Shown here: piece by piece, positions 1-10,890 of the stretch
Numbering within the stretch: the stretch's first letter is position 1
How the letters are laid out: the number at the start of each line of letters is the position of its first letter
Assembly (NCBI GenBank): GCA_014885115.2
Contig: WKLE02000208.1
Location: 1-64,000 of the forward strand
Reading direction: 5' to 3'
Length of the DNA: 64,000 nt
Source: Asterionellopsis glacialis
Lineage: Eukaryota > Bacillariophyta > Plagiogrammaphyceae > Rhaphoneidales > Asterionellopsidaceae
Notes under the pieces: generated by a model
The model's database searches: none
Seen by the model: only the letters and a program-made list of their open reading frames with translations
What the model was told of the DNA's origin: nothing
Made by a program: the position numbers and the translations under genes

Positions 1-424
1 TTTTTTGAGCTCAGATCGAAAAATATCGGCCAAGAGCAAAGAGGGGGGGGTCAGAGTCTGCGCTAGTCGGAGCTCGTACACGTAGTGTCCCTCAAGAGAC
101 AAAAAACAAATATCACCCAGAATAACAGTCTCATAATTTGGAAGGTTCCAGAAAATTAAGTTTGCTTACAATAAATAAAGAACTGAATTATGTATTTGGA
201 AAAAGTATCACCAAAATCATGTAATGTCGATAGTGCTGACAAAGATATTTTTTTCTTTCACAGTTTTCATGCAGTTTTTCGAGTGACGATTGGGTCATGC
301 AAGATAAGTTTCCAAGTCTTTTATAATCTAGGTAGGTACAAATATTTTTGATAACATAAGTTGTTCTATAATTTTTCTAGCTTTGAATAAGACGTTTGCA
401 TCATGTAGACATACAAGCCTAATG
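1..424. other. 3' flank of NOL10, no gene seen
   Basis: AT-rich sequence downstream of the NOL10 stop codon. It carries no open frame longer than background, no tRNA-like fold and no repeat that I can recognise. It probably holds the 3' untranslated region of the minus-strand NOL10 gene. Confidence 0.5.
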
Positions 425-2773
425 TTACGATTTGTTCTTGAATGGTGTCTTGAAACCAAGCTCTTTAATTCCCCTACGTTTCCGTCGGGATTCACTAGTG
501 GCCTCGTAACTTTCTTCTTTCCTCGCGTATGCGTTCTCCATTTTTTTCCTCGTGTCTTTAGGAATATACGTGATTTCTCTCGAAACGCCATCTCCCCCAA
601 TGCGGATCTTGGCTGTTTCGTCAGCTCCTCCAGTCTCGGCCTGCTTCATTTTGAGCCTCTCCTCCAATGGCATACTAAATTCGCGGCTTTTCCGTTTTGC
701 TCTCGCAGAGGCCGTTCCGTCCCCAAGAGCAATATCCAACGCAGTGTTATCACCATCACCATAGTTTTCTGCCTCGAACATTATTGCTTTATTGGATTTC
801 TTCTTCTTCTCGCTTGACTTTTTGGTTTTCTTGGATTTTTTACTTTCTTGCTCCATCTTCTTCATATCGTCATACATTTCACCCCTTACTTTGCCTCCTC
901 TAAAGCCATCTTCGTCACTGTCACTGTCGTAGTGGTCTTCGTCGGAGTCAGGTTCCTCGTCGCTATCGACCCTGCCAAATCCAACTGGATCCGACACGTC
1001 TTCGGCTTCCGACTCGTCCTCTTGATCACTATCCATATCATCTCTTCTATTTTTCTTAGCATCAGCAACTCCACTAGGATTTCTCAATTTAAAGTTGATA
1101 TCATCTTCATCAATATGGTAGTCTGGATTTGTAAATAAGCCACTGAACCGATTGTCTGCCAAAACTTGATTTGCTGCTTGACCAGCTTTTGTACGTTTAT
1201 CAGCCTTTTCCATGAGCCTCTCCCCAAATTCAGCATTAACAGCAAGCTTCGAAGCCTTCTTCTTACTACTCTGTTTTGGAGCAATTCTACTAGCTTGTTT
1301 TGCTTCCACGCGTTCTTTAAGCTTCTTTTTACGATATTCTTCGTACTCAAAGGGATTCGCAACAGCACGTACTTTATTATAAAGCTGAATATCCATAAAG
1401 AATCCATGCATATAACCTCGTAAGAGTGGAGTTCCGACCAAATTAGATATTCCCAATTTCTCCACTTCGTCGCGGCTGACAAATTTATAGTTCTCATATA
1501 TGCTTTCTTGTCCGTCACGCAAAAGATCGGATCCAGATGATGCACCGTCCTTGCTAAGATCGCGTTCCTCCAACTCTTCTGTAATACTGTCCAGGAAACT
1601 GCACCATTTAGGAGCCAGACCCAAAGCAGGTATGTAATAGGACTCCATCTTGGGTTGTTCCGTTGCGCAGAGAACTACACCACTGCTGTGTCCATCAGGA
1701 TCTTTTTCGTCACCAGCTACAATGAAATTATTAAATTTTCCAGTTCCTTCGACATTAGCAACTACAGAACCAACTCCTCCTGCATCCTTGTTGCCTTTAA
1801 CATCGCTATTATCGAGAGTTGCAGATGGTTTGTATCTCCAAATTTTCACTAGCTTTTCATCGCAACTCAGCACTGTACCACTGCCATTGTGAAACTTGAC
1901 GGTGTTGATCGGCATGCCCAATTTATGTTCCTGAATGGAAAGAGGTCGGCTTGATCGAACGTCATACAAAGCAACAAGTCCACCGACTGTACCTGCCGCC
2001 ATATATAGACCACTGGAGTCATAAGCAAGGGATGTGATTTCACCAGGACTCTGACTGTTGTAGAAAGATGTGGTATCGGCGTAACCATATCCTGCTGTTG
2101 CACTCTGAACGTCGAGAGACAAAAATGGTTTCAACATAGAATCAGAAGAACGATTATCCCAAAAACGGACGATGCCATCGTCACACCCAACTGCAGCTAA
2201 TGGGTGAGTTGGACTAACAGCAATGCATGTTGACGATGCACTCGAGGGCTCGAAGGTCCAAGGTTCACAAAATCGACCTTCCTCTAAGTTTAGCCTGTAG
2301 AGTTGATTACCCTTGGCGGCTATTAGTAACTCGCAGTTGGTTGGTTCGTAAGCCATAGCACGACCAAAGGTCGGAATTCGTATCGATTCATGAGCCCCAT
2401 AGGGAGCGTGAAGCGCTATTGTCCGGTCGTCAAGCAGCAGCGCCAATTTTCCATAATCCTCAGACAGCATTGTCATATCCACCACATGGCCATCTGTGTA
2501 TCGTTCAAATTTCATGGTCAGTTCATGCACATCAAAGCAGCGGATACGGGGTGGATAGGTGCCAGCCGCAAAAATGTACCTCCCGTCTGCTGATTGCACG
2601 ATCTTAGAAGACGATGAAGGCATGGCAAAGTCCTGAATTAGTTCAATTCTACGACGGATTGACTCATCGCGTTTCGACAAATTTCGTCGTGCCCTATCGC
2701 CAAGCCATTCTGGTATAACTGGCCCAGACGACAAGCAATATATTGTAGCCTCATTCCGTCGTTGAACCTCCAT
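425..2773 (-). CDS. NOL10: NOL10/Enp2-type WD40 nucleolar protein
   Basis: A single-exon 782-residue protein. The family (yeast Enp2, human NOL10) acts in the nucleolus in 18S rRNA processing and small-subunit assembly. The N-terminus has the family-typical opening with ...IYCLSSGPVIPEWL, followed by WD40-type blades over about residues 50-330 (for example GCDDGIVRFWDNRS and AAGTVGGLVALYDVRS). Around residue 550 lies the NUC153-like segment RFSGLFTNPDYHID that marks this family. The remainder is an acidic, Asp/Ser-rich stretch (about residues 580-630) and a Lys-rich tail ending in KTPFKNKS, as expected for a nucleolar factor. Length is somewhat above the yeast and human proteins (about 690-710). 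The ATG at 2773 starts MEVQRRNEATIYCLS and there is no better downstream start. Identification is by family motifs and is secure. Confidence 0.93.
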   Translation of the reverse strand: MEVQRRNEATIYCLSSGPVIPEWLGDRARRNLSKRDESIRRRIELIQDFAMPSSSSKIVQSADGRYIFAAGTYPPRIRCFDVHELTMKFERYTDGHVVDMTMLSEDYGKLALLLDDRTIALHAPYGAHESIRIPTFGRAMAYEPTNCELLIAAKGNQLYRLNLEEGRFCEPWTFEPSSASSTCIAVSPTHPLAAVGCDDGIVRFWDNRSSDSMLKPFLSLDVQSATAGYGYADTTSFYNSQSPGEITSLAYDSSGLYMAAGTVGGLVALYDVRSSRPLSIQEHKLGMPINTVKFHNGSGTVLSCDEKLVKIWRYKPSATLDNSDVKGNKDAGGVGSVVANVEGTGKFNNFIVAGDEKDPDGHSSGVVLCATEQPKMESYYIPALGLAPKWCSFLDSITEELEERDLSKDGASSGSDLLRDGQESIYENYKFVSRDEVEKLGISNLVGTPLLRGYMHGFFMDIQLYNKVRAVANPFEYEEYRKKKLKERVEAKQASRIAPKQSSKKKASKLAVNAEFGERLMEKADKRTKAGQAANQVLADNRFSGLFTNPDYHIDEDDINFKLRNPSGVADAKKNRRDDMDSDQEDESEAEDVSDPVGFGRVDSDEEPDSDEDHYDSDSDEDGFRGGKVRGEMYDDMKKMEQESKKSKKTKKSSEKKKKSNKAIMFEAENYGDGDNTALDIALGDGTASARAKRKSREFSMPLEERLKMKQAETGGADETAKIRIGGDGVSREITYIPKDTRKKMENAYARKEESYEATSESRRKRRGIKELGFKTPFKNKS

Positions 2774-3357
2774 TGTATGTTCCTTGTTGAATAATCCGTT
2801 GTCAATGAAGAATGATCAAAACCTCACTCTGTGCACAGTTCAGAAGCAATACGATGGAGATTATGATTTGTTCTCCAAAAAAATCAGAGAAGAGAAAAAT
2901 TCATCCAAGAAGTTTTGACATGCTGAGTGGCAGCTAAATTTAAGCTCATGACCTATTCAGCCCCCCTTTTTTGTGGGACCCCGTATACTGTGATTGTTGA
3001 TCTCAGACAGTGCAGCATTTTTTATCCGCAACACCATCCCGCTTCTGCACATCCAGGCATAGACTAGGTCCTAGTTGCATTTTACGTGTACGGCGCAAAA
3101 CCAAAGCAATAATGCACTCACGAAATCCGACAATATGCACCACGCAACAAAGACAAGTTCTTTGGTCGAAACATGTTCAATTAGAAAATGAAAGTTCTTT
3201 TAAACATATTAAAAGCATTTCTTGCTTTCTAGAATAGAAAGAAAGAAGAGAACTGGTCGAATTAAAAAAGGAAGAAAATGAAGTCTATCCAGCTTTACCA
3301 GGAATTTATTCCTCTTACAAAGTATTCCTAGTGTACGGTGACAGGCAGCTTATATAT
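2774..3357. other. Spacer between NOL10 start and AP-2 alpha 3' end
   Basis: About 580 bp separating the NOL10 start from the last exon of the AP-2 alpha gene, both on the minus strand. It must contain the NOL10 promoter and the AP-2 alpha 3' untranslated region. A C-run followed by a T-run occurs near 2960. The short frame at 3010-3237 shows no protein-like features. Confidence 0.5.
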
Positions 3358-6300
3358 TTATGCCAGTTTAATACTAACGAGGGCAACATTCTTGACAGCT
3401 TTAGAACATAGAGGATGGAGAGTCCGTGTGGTTACGCTGTTTTTTAGGAAACGAGAGAACGATTAGCACCATGCTAGCAAATTGATCAGTGTGTTTAGTT
3501 GTGAGTTTCAAGAACAGAAAGACTTACCGAAAGGCACCTGCTTGAGGGTTGGCTTCTACTCGCACTAGGCAACCAACGTTGATATTATTACCATTGAGAT
3601 CTTTGGCACCTGTGCGAAAGGTTGCAGCTCCTGAAACCGTCCAAGGAGTAGGATCACAGCCTTGGCATCTTCCAAATTTCAACCCATCAGTTATTATGTG
3701 CGCAATTCGTTTCATGTATTCTTCATCAATTGGAGGGGCATTAGGTGGTGCCTTGACAACTTCTTGACATTCTCTATCTTGTCCTTCAAGACTCTTCCAC
3801 CTTTGCATGAAAGCACCCGGCTCCAATGTGACAGGTTCCATAAAACAAGTTGCAACAATTGGAAGCCGCAAAGGATATTCGTGCTTTACTCCATCGTCAG
3901 TTTCAAACATAACCCTCATGGCCGGCGCGTCATCAAATGGGGCTGCCACTTCCACGAGTAATAAAAGCTTTGCCTGCGTTCGGACCGCAACAGTACATCC
4001 CTCATCTTCGTCAAGTAGTCCCTGCGTCCCTTGCTTTTGCATTCTAAGATGATCATCTTCATCCACAATTGCGCGGAATTTCTTCAAAGGCGATCTACTA
4101 AGATTTCCGAAAAATACCGAAATACGACCTTGTGCACCGACATATTCGTGTTTGACTCCAATTTGCAACAGCTCATTTTCAAAAAGGACACCAGATGGAG
4201 AAGTACAGAGATTGGAAAACGCCTTTCGCATAGCGGGGATAATCTCTTTTGGAATACCTACAACATGAGCGTCATCACTACTTTGAGGAGCAGCACCATT
4301 TGTTTCTGTAACAACGAAGGAGATGAAGTGTTAGAATCATATGCAACACGAAAACAATAAAGAAGTACTGGAAAACATTTACAAAGTTTCCTCGAGACTT
4401 ACCAGCATGATTATTGACAGCATCGTCCACCTCTTCCTCCAGCCCTTGTTGCTGAGCTGCCATTGCTGCCTCTTCTGCAGCAAGAGCTGCAGCAGCACTT
4501 TGAGCTTGTCGTTGCCTTTGGGCAGCACTCGGCCGGGCAGCCTTCACCACTGCTGCACTATCATCGCCCTCTTTCTCTCGAAGACGTTGTTCCAAAGCAC
4601 TCTGTCGACGATCCTCAAATGGAGGCATTTCTCTGAGCAAATCTTCAACAGCTTCTGGACTGAAGGCTTCTCTCATAGATGCATACTCAGTTGCACGTTG
4701 TTGAATTTCAACATCAACACTATTTCTAGATCGTGCAAATACAGGGGCAACTAGAGGACGGCATTCCTCGTAAAGATTTGCAAGTTTTGCATAAGTGCTT
4801 ACTAGAATTGCACGAGTTTTGTTGTCGGAAGTTGCCCAGTGCTGATGAAGAATGCGGAATTGCTCCTCGCCACTCATACCTGGTCGTTCGGCAATTAAGA
4901 AACCGAATTCTCCGAGAACGTATGCAGCAACTCTGACAGCAGTTTCATGGCAACGGCGTGGACTGGCTGCGACTAAGAGAGTTGCAGCTGCGTATGCCTG
5001 CAGGTCTCCCTGAGGATGGTTCGTGACAATCTGCACAACACGATGCCAGATGGCATCACTTACATGATCTCCACTGATAGAAATAAGCTTAAGAATTGTA
5101 TCTACATACCAGCGTAGGTCGGTCGCATATTTTTCGGCCAAAATAGCAATCTTCAAAACCATTTCTTCTCGAATGGCAGCGTCTGCAAGCACCAGATGGG
5201 CAACAAGTTCATCCACAATCCGTTCTGCATTATCCGTGTCACACATAACAAATAGAAGGTCAAGAGCTCTACGCCTGACACTGATGTCCGCATCTTTCAG
5301 AGAGACAAGAACCGTCGCCTGATGTTTCTTAATTCCCTCTGAACTTCCTTCGATTTGTGCAAGCTTTGCCATGGTCATAAGACCAAGATACCTGATATTT
5401 GGCTCTCGAACAGAAATAAACTTTCCAAGTAGTTTCATGGCAGCATCCCGTAGTTGGACTGGACCAGATCCCCCCCAAGTAATGATGAGGTTAACCGCTT
5501 CGAAAAGAATGGCATGGTCAGCATTGGACTTGTTAATTGAATCAGAAACATCGGTCTCATTCAAAATCTTGGATACAACACTGATGAGCTGAGAAATATA
5601 CGCCTTACTTGCTGAAGGTCCTCCCTCGGATGCAGTACTTCCATTCTCTGCCGGTGGAATAACAGCATGAGGAAAGAGCTGCAGAAACTTGAACAACTTG
5701 ATTTGAAGCCAAGGACTCGGGGTCCGGTAGTAAAGATACTCCCGCGCACAAGCCTTCTTTAAAACCAACATTCCCAAAATATGAACTACATAAGGAATGA
5801 GACTTTCGTATTCTGCAGGTTGCTGAGACGCAAGTCCATTCAACAAACTCATTGCACTCGTTAGTACTCCAAGATGTCTGTCCTGAAGAAGCTGAGCTAC
5901 ATGAGGTGCAAACTCGCGACCAGATACGACATTCGGACTCGTGCGAATAAGCCGAAGAAGACAAAGAGCTGCTTTCTTTTTAACATTTGGAGTAGACGAT
6001 TTTGATACCAGAATATGCTGAACATCTTGGTGCAATGACTGGATAACCTCCAAACCAGAAATATTGGCAATCGAGCATAGCGCCAATGATTGAGCCGAGT
6101 CACTGGTTGGGGCTCCTTTCCCAGCAGACACACCAGGAGTTGTTAGATCGGTACGGATGACACCCTCAATTTTAGGCATCATTGGATCATCTCCGCGCAA
6201 AAGAAGACTGAGGGCTGCATATCCGACTTGCTTTTCGGAATATTTATCCGACCTAACCAATGCCAAGACTTCCTCGTGACCAAAGTCAACATCATATCCT

Positions 6301-6578
6301 AATACGTGAATGTAAACAAGTTTCCACACATACTTCTTCCTCTGATACGAAGATAATGTCGAGTTACTTCCGTCTTCACCTTTCCTTGCCTTTGGTCCAC
6401 CGGCTGTAAACTTCTTACGAATGTTGGCCAATTCCTTATCAACACGTTTCGTTTCTTCCTCCTGCGAAAAGAAAGTAAAAAAGAACAATTGTTAGCATTC
6501 ATTTTTCTATTTCAATATTACGGGTTTTGCTGAAAGAATAGAAAACATGCAAAGTCCATTCAAATCGTTTCCGCTCAT
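3358..6578 (-). CDS. AP2A: AP-2 adaptor complex alpha subunit (alpha-adaptin), spliced
   Basis: Alpha-adaptin is the large subunit of the AP-2 complex that links clathrin to PIP2-rich plasma membrane in endocytosis. Exons on the minus strand: main exon 6461-4403, exon 4305-3528 and last exon 3436-3358, with GT-AG introns 4402-4306 and 3527-3437. These three exons total 972 codons in phase. The main exon begins EEETKRVDKELANIRKKF, the conserved trunk start, followed by HEAT/ARM helices (KYVWKLVYIHVLGYDVDFGH, DPNIR-like repeats). A low-complexity Ala/Gln hinge lies near 4450-4560, then the ear domain (VGVKHEYVGAQGRISVFF, CLVRVEANPQAGAFR). The last exon ends ALVSIKLA. Frame continuity across both introns supports the model. 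The first exon is uncertain: an ATG at 6578 (MSGNDLNGL...) and a donor after 6522 keep frame, but the usual FISDIRNC segment is not visible there. Confidence 0.9.
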
Positions 6579-7079
6579 GGTGACCCAAAGAGTCCCGTTG
6601 CAAATCGTGTCAGACGTCATGGGACTCGGACCACTTTCCACGAAAGCAATCATCAAGAGGGAGTTCGGGCAAGAACGGCCCAACGGAAAAATTACTTAAG
6701 GATTATAACCGTATAACAATCATACTTAAGAACTTTACTTAAGGGTCAGCCCTTTCAGCAATTTAACGCTCTAACGCGCGCAACGAGTGAAAGAGCCCGA
6801 CAATGATAATCATCAGCGCAACTCGATTCCGCATTGTGGCCTCACCTTGCTTTTGGCATTCCGCAAATCGGAAATGAAGTTTTGCAACCCTCTGGCTTGG
6901 GACGACATTGTTGTAAGAACCGCCTCCCACTAATTCGGATCTTTCGAATGCAAAATGCTCCACGCGAGAAGAGGCGGGCTTGTTGTTGTTGTGTCTCTCT
7001 CCGTTCGTCCTTTTTGTTTTGAATGGTATGCTCTCTGCTTTTACCGGATATCTGGCTGTGTATGTGGTTCCGTTTGTAG
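6579..7079. other. Upstream region of AP-2 alpha
   Basis: About 500 bp of spacer that should hold the AP-2 alpha promoter. It contains two copies of CTTAAG-type words (ACTTAAG) around 6693-6740. The minus frame at 6763-7086 has no recognisable domain and is probably non-coding. Confidence 0.35.
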
Positions 7080-8275
7080 CTAGCACAGTTACCTTGTAGG
7101 TAATGGTAGGACTAGGACCTACCTACCATTGTAGGTACACTGTACCAGGGGTACAGTGTACCTACAATCATGTACCGGTAGTTCCTTCCTACGGTAGGAA
7201 TTAAATGTACGAGAAATACCTGTTCAAGCTGGTACAGGAAGGGAGTAGTCAGGCAGGCAGCGGGAAGGAAGAAAGCGCGCTATCTTTCTCTAACCGCAAG
7301 CTTTTTTTTATGCGTTGGCAACAACTCCTCCGCCTGCGCTTGAAGATTTGAAAAGGGCCCTCTCATACAGTAAAGTACCGGTACATCATAAAATATATTA
7401 TCAATATGTACAGTCAGTAGTTCAAATGATTTAGTAAGACATCCGGTGAACTGTCAGTATATATGACCATCAGGCTAACGTATGATCTGTTAGATTATCA
7501 GTCTAGAAGGTACGAATTGAACATTCAAAATAATGTAGGTCCTTAATGTATGAATATCATAATATAGTATTTTGGCTTTTTTGTTACATACTGAAAAATC
7601 GGATCGTGAGCTATGTTTTACCTGGTACCTGTACAGGTCCCTGTACATTACCTGTTAGTACCAGTACCCAGGTTCCTTGTATTCCAGGTACCGGTACCTG
7701 TCCTGTCCTGTGGGAGCTGGTTTAGTCCTACTACCAGTACAGGTACCTGTCTGTATACAGGTAAGTTACCATTGAAACGATCTATCAGATGGCGCGTACC
7801 CCAGGTACCTCTGGTATCTTGCTGTACCACAGTACAGTACAATTATGATCTACTTTGTACAGGTAATTTACTTGACTGGACCTACTTTGGGTAAGAGAAA
7901 TGTACCTGATAATGTGTGTAGGACAAATGCTATCCGCGGCCCCATCCAGTGGATCTTTTTTTTACGAGGTGTTATAACAGAGATCCCTCTTACCAGGTAC
8001 CAGTACAGCTACCGTACGGTACAAGGTAACAGGTATTGCTTACGTTACCTACTGTGCACAAATACTTGTCTGTCCTAGGGTCTTACCTGGTGGGGTCCTC
8101 TATTAATCCTAGTTCCTCTAGAATCCTACCAGCAGGCACCTGTACTACCGGAACGATGCACCAGTATGATGGTAGGGACCCGTCCTAGAGGGTCCTACCA
8201 GGTACGGTAGGACTACCTGGTACTGGTGGACTGGTTTGGTACCGCTATAATAACTGTTACCGTAGGACTACATCA
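7080..8275. repeat. GTAC-palindrome-rich spacer tract
   Basis: A spacer of about 1.2 kb built largely from overlapping short palindromic words: GGTACC, GTAC, TACAGGTA, TAGTCCTA and CCTACCATT. Density is highest in 7085-7260 and 7615-8275, with an AT-rich interval between them (7380-7610). The words occur on both strands and do not form a fixed-length tandem unit, so this is neither a simple satellite nor a CRISPR array. The short open frames through the tract are translations of the repeat words and are not genes. It lies between the divergent AP-2 alpha gene and the small spliced gene at 8421. Confidence 0.7.
7128..7168. repeat. Perfect 18-bp inverted repeat with 5-nt loop
   Basis: The left arm ATTGTAGGTACACTGTAC (7128-7145) is exactly complementary in reverse to the right arm GTACAGTGTACCTACAAT (7151-7168), with loop CAGGG. 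A second, smaller inverted repeat overlaps its left edge: AATGGTAG at 7102-7109 with CTACCATT at 7123-7130. In RNA or single-stranded DNA this would fold into a long hairpin. Confidence 0.9.
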
Positions 8276-8420
8276 TTCTGCCAGACATTCAAAAGCATCC
8301 CCGGCAAAAAGAATTGGAAAGGCGAGAATACCATCACAAGTAATCTGACAAACGAAACATTGCAGAACCCTTCCACACATTACTGTAATCTAAGAAGCCA
8401 GAAGCCTGATATAGTTTACA

Positions 8421-9168
8421 ATGCAAAAGATCAACCACAGAGCAACATCGCATCCGTCTGATCTTTCCACGGCGATTCCGGATCTTTCTTCATCTGCTCC
8501 AAAAAGGTCATTCCTGGAACTTTTGAATTGCTGTGCACCAAAACCAATTGAACGTAAAAGCACAGATGGTGAGTTTCCTTTTTTGAGTCTTAGGCCTTAG
8601 TTGCGCTTCTTTTGGACAACGGAATTCATAGTTTTTTTACTAATCAATCAATTGTGCTTCTTCATGATTTGATTCGGCTTCTCTCGAATCTCCAAAGTCA
8701 TTGCAACTGAAACTGTATTAAAGATCCAAACAGAACCTATTAAAGACATAGAGGAAGAGGAGAAGACACATGACGTGACTCTCCCTGAAGTTGAAGACAA
8801 GCCAATTGACTTTGATCTGCCTGAGCTTGAAGAAACAGAAAGCGAGCAAAAGCCGGTTGAAACGAACACAATATTTGTATCTTTCTTCAAGATAATCTAC
8901 ACAATCCTTTTCTTCAACTTCTTTGGAGAAAAACAAAGGAAAACTATCAAGAACGCTTGAGTCTGTTCCATTTTTAGAGGCTCCACTGGGGGAACGTAGG
9001 AAACAAATAAAATTTTTGTACAAAGTGCAATACCTGATGGGTTTACATGACTTCATAATTTCATTTTCTAAAATACATAATGCTTATTTTACCTATCTCA
9101 ACCGGTTGCAATTCTCTTCACACTTCAATGTATGTAGCAAACAAACTCGTATCTTCCCAGAACAGTAG
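8421..9168 (+). CDS. Small spliced hypothetical protein
   Basis: I do not recognise this protein. Exon 1 (8421-8568) opens MQKINHRATSHPSDL and ends at a G|GTGAGT donor. Exon 2 (8698-8876) restores frame as STDVIATETVLKIQ and runs through an acidic, Pro/Glu-rich segment (PEVEDKPIDFDLPELEET). A possible third exon from 8929 reads KNKGKLSRTLESVPFLEAPL and could run to the stop at 9168. All junctions keep phase, giving about 188 residues. If intron 2 is not removed, the frame continues to a stop at 8958-8960. The C-terminal part of exon 3 looks less protein-like, so the 3' end is uncertain. No signal peptide is visible and charge suggests a soluble protein. The exon 1/2 join is the strongest evidence that the locus is real. 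Confidence 0.5.
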
Positions 9169-9229
9169 CCTGCATAATCAAGTGTTATAATGTGAAAATT
9201 TTTAAGTTACGTACAAACTATCTTTAGTA

Positions 9230-10890
9230 TGCATACAGATTACGCTTAGAAACATACTCCCAAAAAAATACATACCCTACAACCACAAAGAGATTGGTAG
9301 TCACATTAGATGATTTCAACGTTATTAAGTTCGTTGCCTTCCGAATCCCTTTCTGGGCCCATGTCTAAAACAGGGTTACTGCTTCCATTGGTGGGCGAGC
9401 CGCCATCAACTTCAGCAGTGTCAATCTCTTTACCAGCTAAAGCGGATTGCTTTCGGGCGAAACGTGCAAATGCAATAAACACTCCAACAAGAGCGATCAC
9501 TGAGAGAGCGATACCAACCTTCCCGGCAGTTGTGGGACCGTACTTTTCAGATTCACCCTTATTGTTCTCGCATTCAAGTCCGTCAAATCCGTCCGGACAC
9601 CTGCAAAACTGATAGTCCCATTCGGAGTAGAATCCATCTTGGTCGAACTGGTATCGAGCTTGGATGAGGTCTTCAAAGCCACGTACACAAACTCCATCGT
9701 TCTTGCATTTTAGTGTACATCTACCAGCGTCTGCCATCACTTTAGATTTGAATTCACAATGAGGGCCAAAAGAATCGCTTCCGCACGAGCAAGGACTGCA
9801 AAAAAGTGAAAGGACAACCAATGACATGCCATCAACAGAGAGATAGCACGAAGGGGACACAGAGATGATTAGTGATAATCTATCAAGCAAGTGCTATCAA
9901 AATCTGCCAAGTTGGAAGAAGAACTTACGCATTTTCCTTATTCGTACAGGTTCCGTCGTTAAGACAGAAGTTACCTCCAACTTCTCCAGGTTGATCACCA
10001 CACAATGTAGCTTGAATCTCGCAAAACTTGCCAACATACTTGTTGCCATCACGATCACCAGCTCTCCTACAATCACAGAAAAGTTGTTCATTACCATATT
10101 GGTCCAACACGCCATCAATGCACTCACCACCGTGATAACATTTGTCTCCGTTGTCTCCGTTGCCATCAATGTCGCATGTTTGGAACTTGCGACGGCATTT
10201 GAGACCAGTCCAATTTTCCTTACAGTCGCAGTGGTAACCACCAGCGCTTTCTTTGATCTCATGCATTGGAAGGATATCATTTTCTGGAAGTTTGAAGTCT
10301 TCAAAATCTGCTGGACCTTGGCTACAGGTTTTCTTCGAATGTTCACTATCACACTCTAAAGAGGGATCTTCTGGGCAAACAAAAGGAGCTGCGTTACTAT
10401 CTTCCCCGTTTCCGAGAACTGCAACAAAAGCGCTTGATGCACTCACCCAAAAGATGAAGTTCTTCGTTAAATTCATCGTAATAACAAAGTAGAAGGCTAA
10501 GAATATTTCGTGGACAATGTAAAATCAAATTATGGTTGATGCAAGTGAAAAATGCTCTTGTACCATAACAAGAATGAAATAAGGCCCTATTTTCGTGTTC
10601 TGCTTTCTTCGTGTTTGCCCAGACTCGTGAACTACATCTGCAGTACTAGTCCTCTCTAGTAGAGGAGTAGTTATTCTTGACTTCACCGGTGTGTATGGTA
10701 AAGGGAGTTGTCTCCTTCCGTGGTAGCATTTGTGCGCCATAAAAGGGAATCAAAAGTTGAACGTAGGAATTCCTATTGGCTGCTGTAGAAAAATCGACCC
10801 GTTGAAAATTTCAGGAACTCGTAAAAGTTATATTCATTTACAGAACTGAATTTGTATATTTCTAACTGGTGTGTTCCCAAGAAAGATTTA
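9230..10890. repeat. Duplicated block, copy 1 (EGF gene plus upstream DNA)
   Basis: This block is matched in direct orientation at 21900-24660. The similarity covers the 3' flank (ACAACCACAAAGAGATT), both exons, the intron (near-identical) and about 400 bp upstream of the start codon, including TTTCGTGGACAATGTAAAAT and GCGCCATAAAAGGGAATC. Similarity of intron and upstream DNA implies recent duplication of genomic DNA and rules out a processed copy. Copy 1 lacks about 1 kb present inside copy 2. Confidence 0.85.
9306..10476 (-). CDS. EGF-repeat single-pass membrane protein, short copy
   Basis: Two exons, 10476-9929 and 9795-9306, joined in phase across a 133-bp GT-AG intron, give 345 residues. 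A signal peptide (MNLTKNFIFWVSASSAFVAVLG) leads into Cys-rich EGF-like units (YHCDCKENWTGLKC, KCYHGGECIDG, FCLNDGTC, FCRCPDGFDGLEC). A single transmembrane helix follows (KVGIALSVIALVGVFIAF), then a basic stop-transfer sequence and a cytoplasmic tail of about 50 residues ending in LDMGPERDSEGNELNNVEII. The topology is that of a type I surface or endomembrane protein; ligand and role are unknown. It is the closest paralogue of the gene at 21987-24182, and the EGF units between the fourth motif and the membrane helix of that paralogue are absent here, in frame. The start is fixed by the signal peptide and by the paralogue. Confidence 0.85.

Noticed and set aside
7613..8078. Protein-coding frames through the GTAC tract
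   Set aside because: They translate repeat words (VPVPV, GTGT patterns) and overlap on both strands.
7080..8275. CRISPR-like or satellite array
   Set aside because: Words have no constant unit length or spacing, and the context is eukaryotic.
9897..10352. Second minus-strand frame within EGF copy 1 (also 23597-24058)
   Set aside because: A shifted frame of the real exon; it has no domain and its end reads through the intron.
9865..10359. Long plus-strand frame opposite the EGF exon (also 23565-24065)
   Set aside because: It is the antisense of a Cys-rich coding exon and runs over the intron; it is open in both copies only because the copies are similar. Signal peptide, EGF pattern and splice sites support the minus strand.
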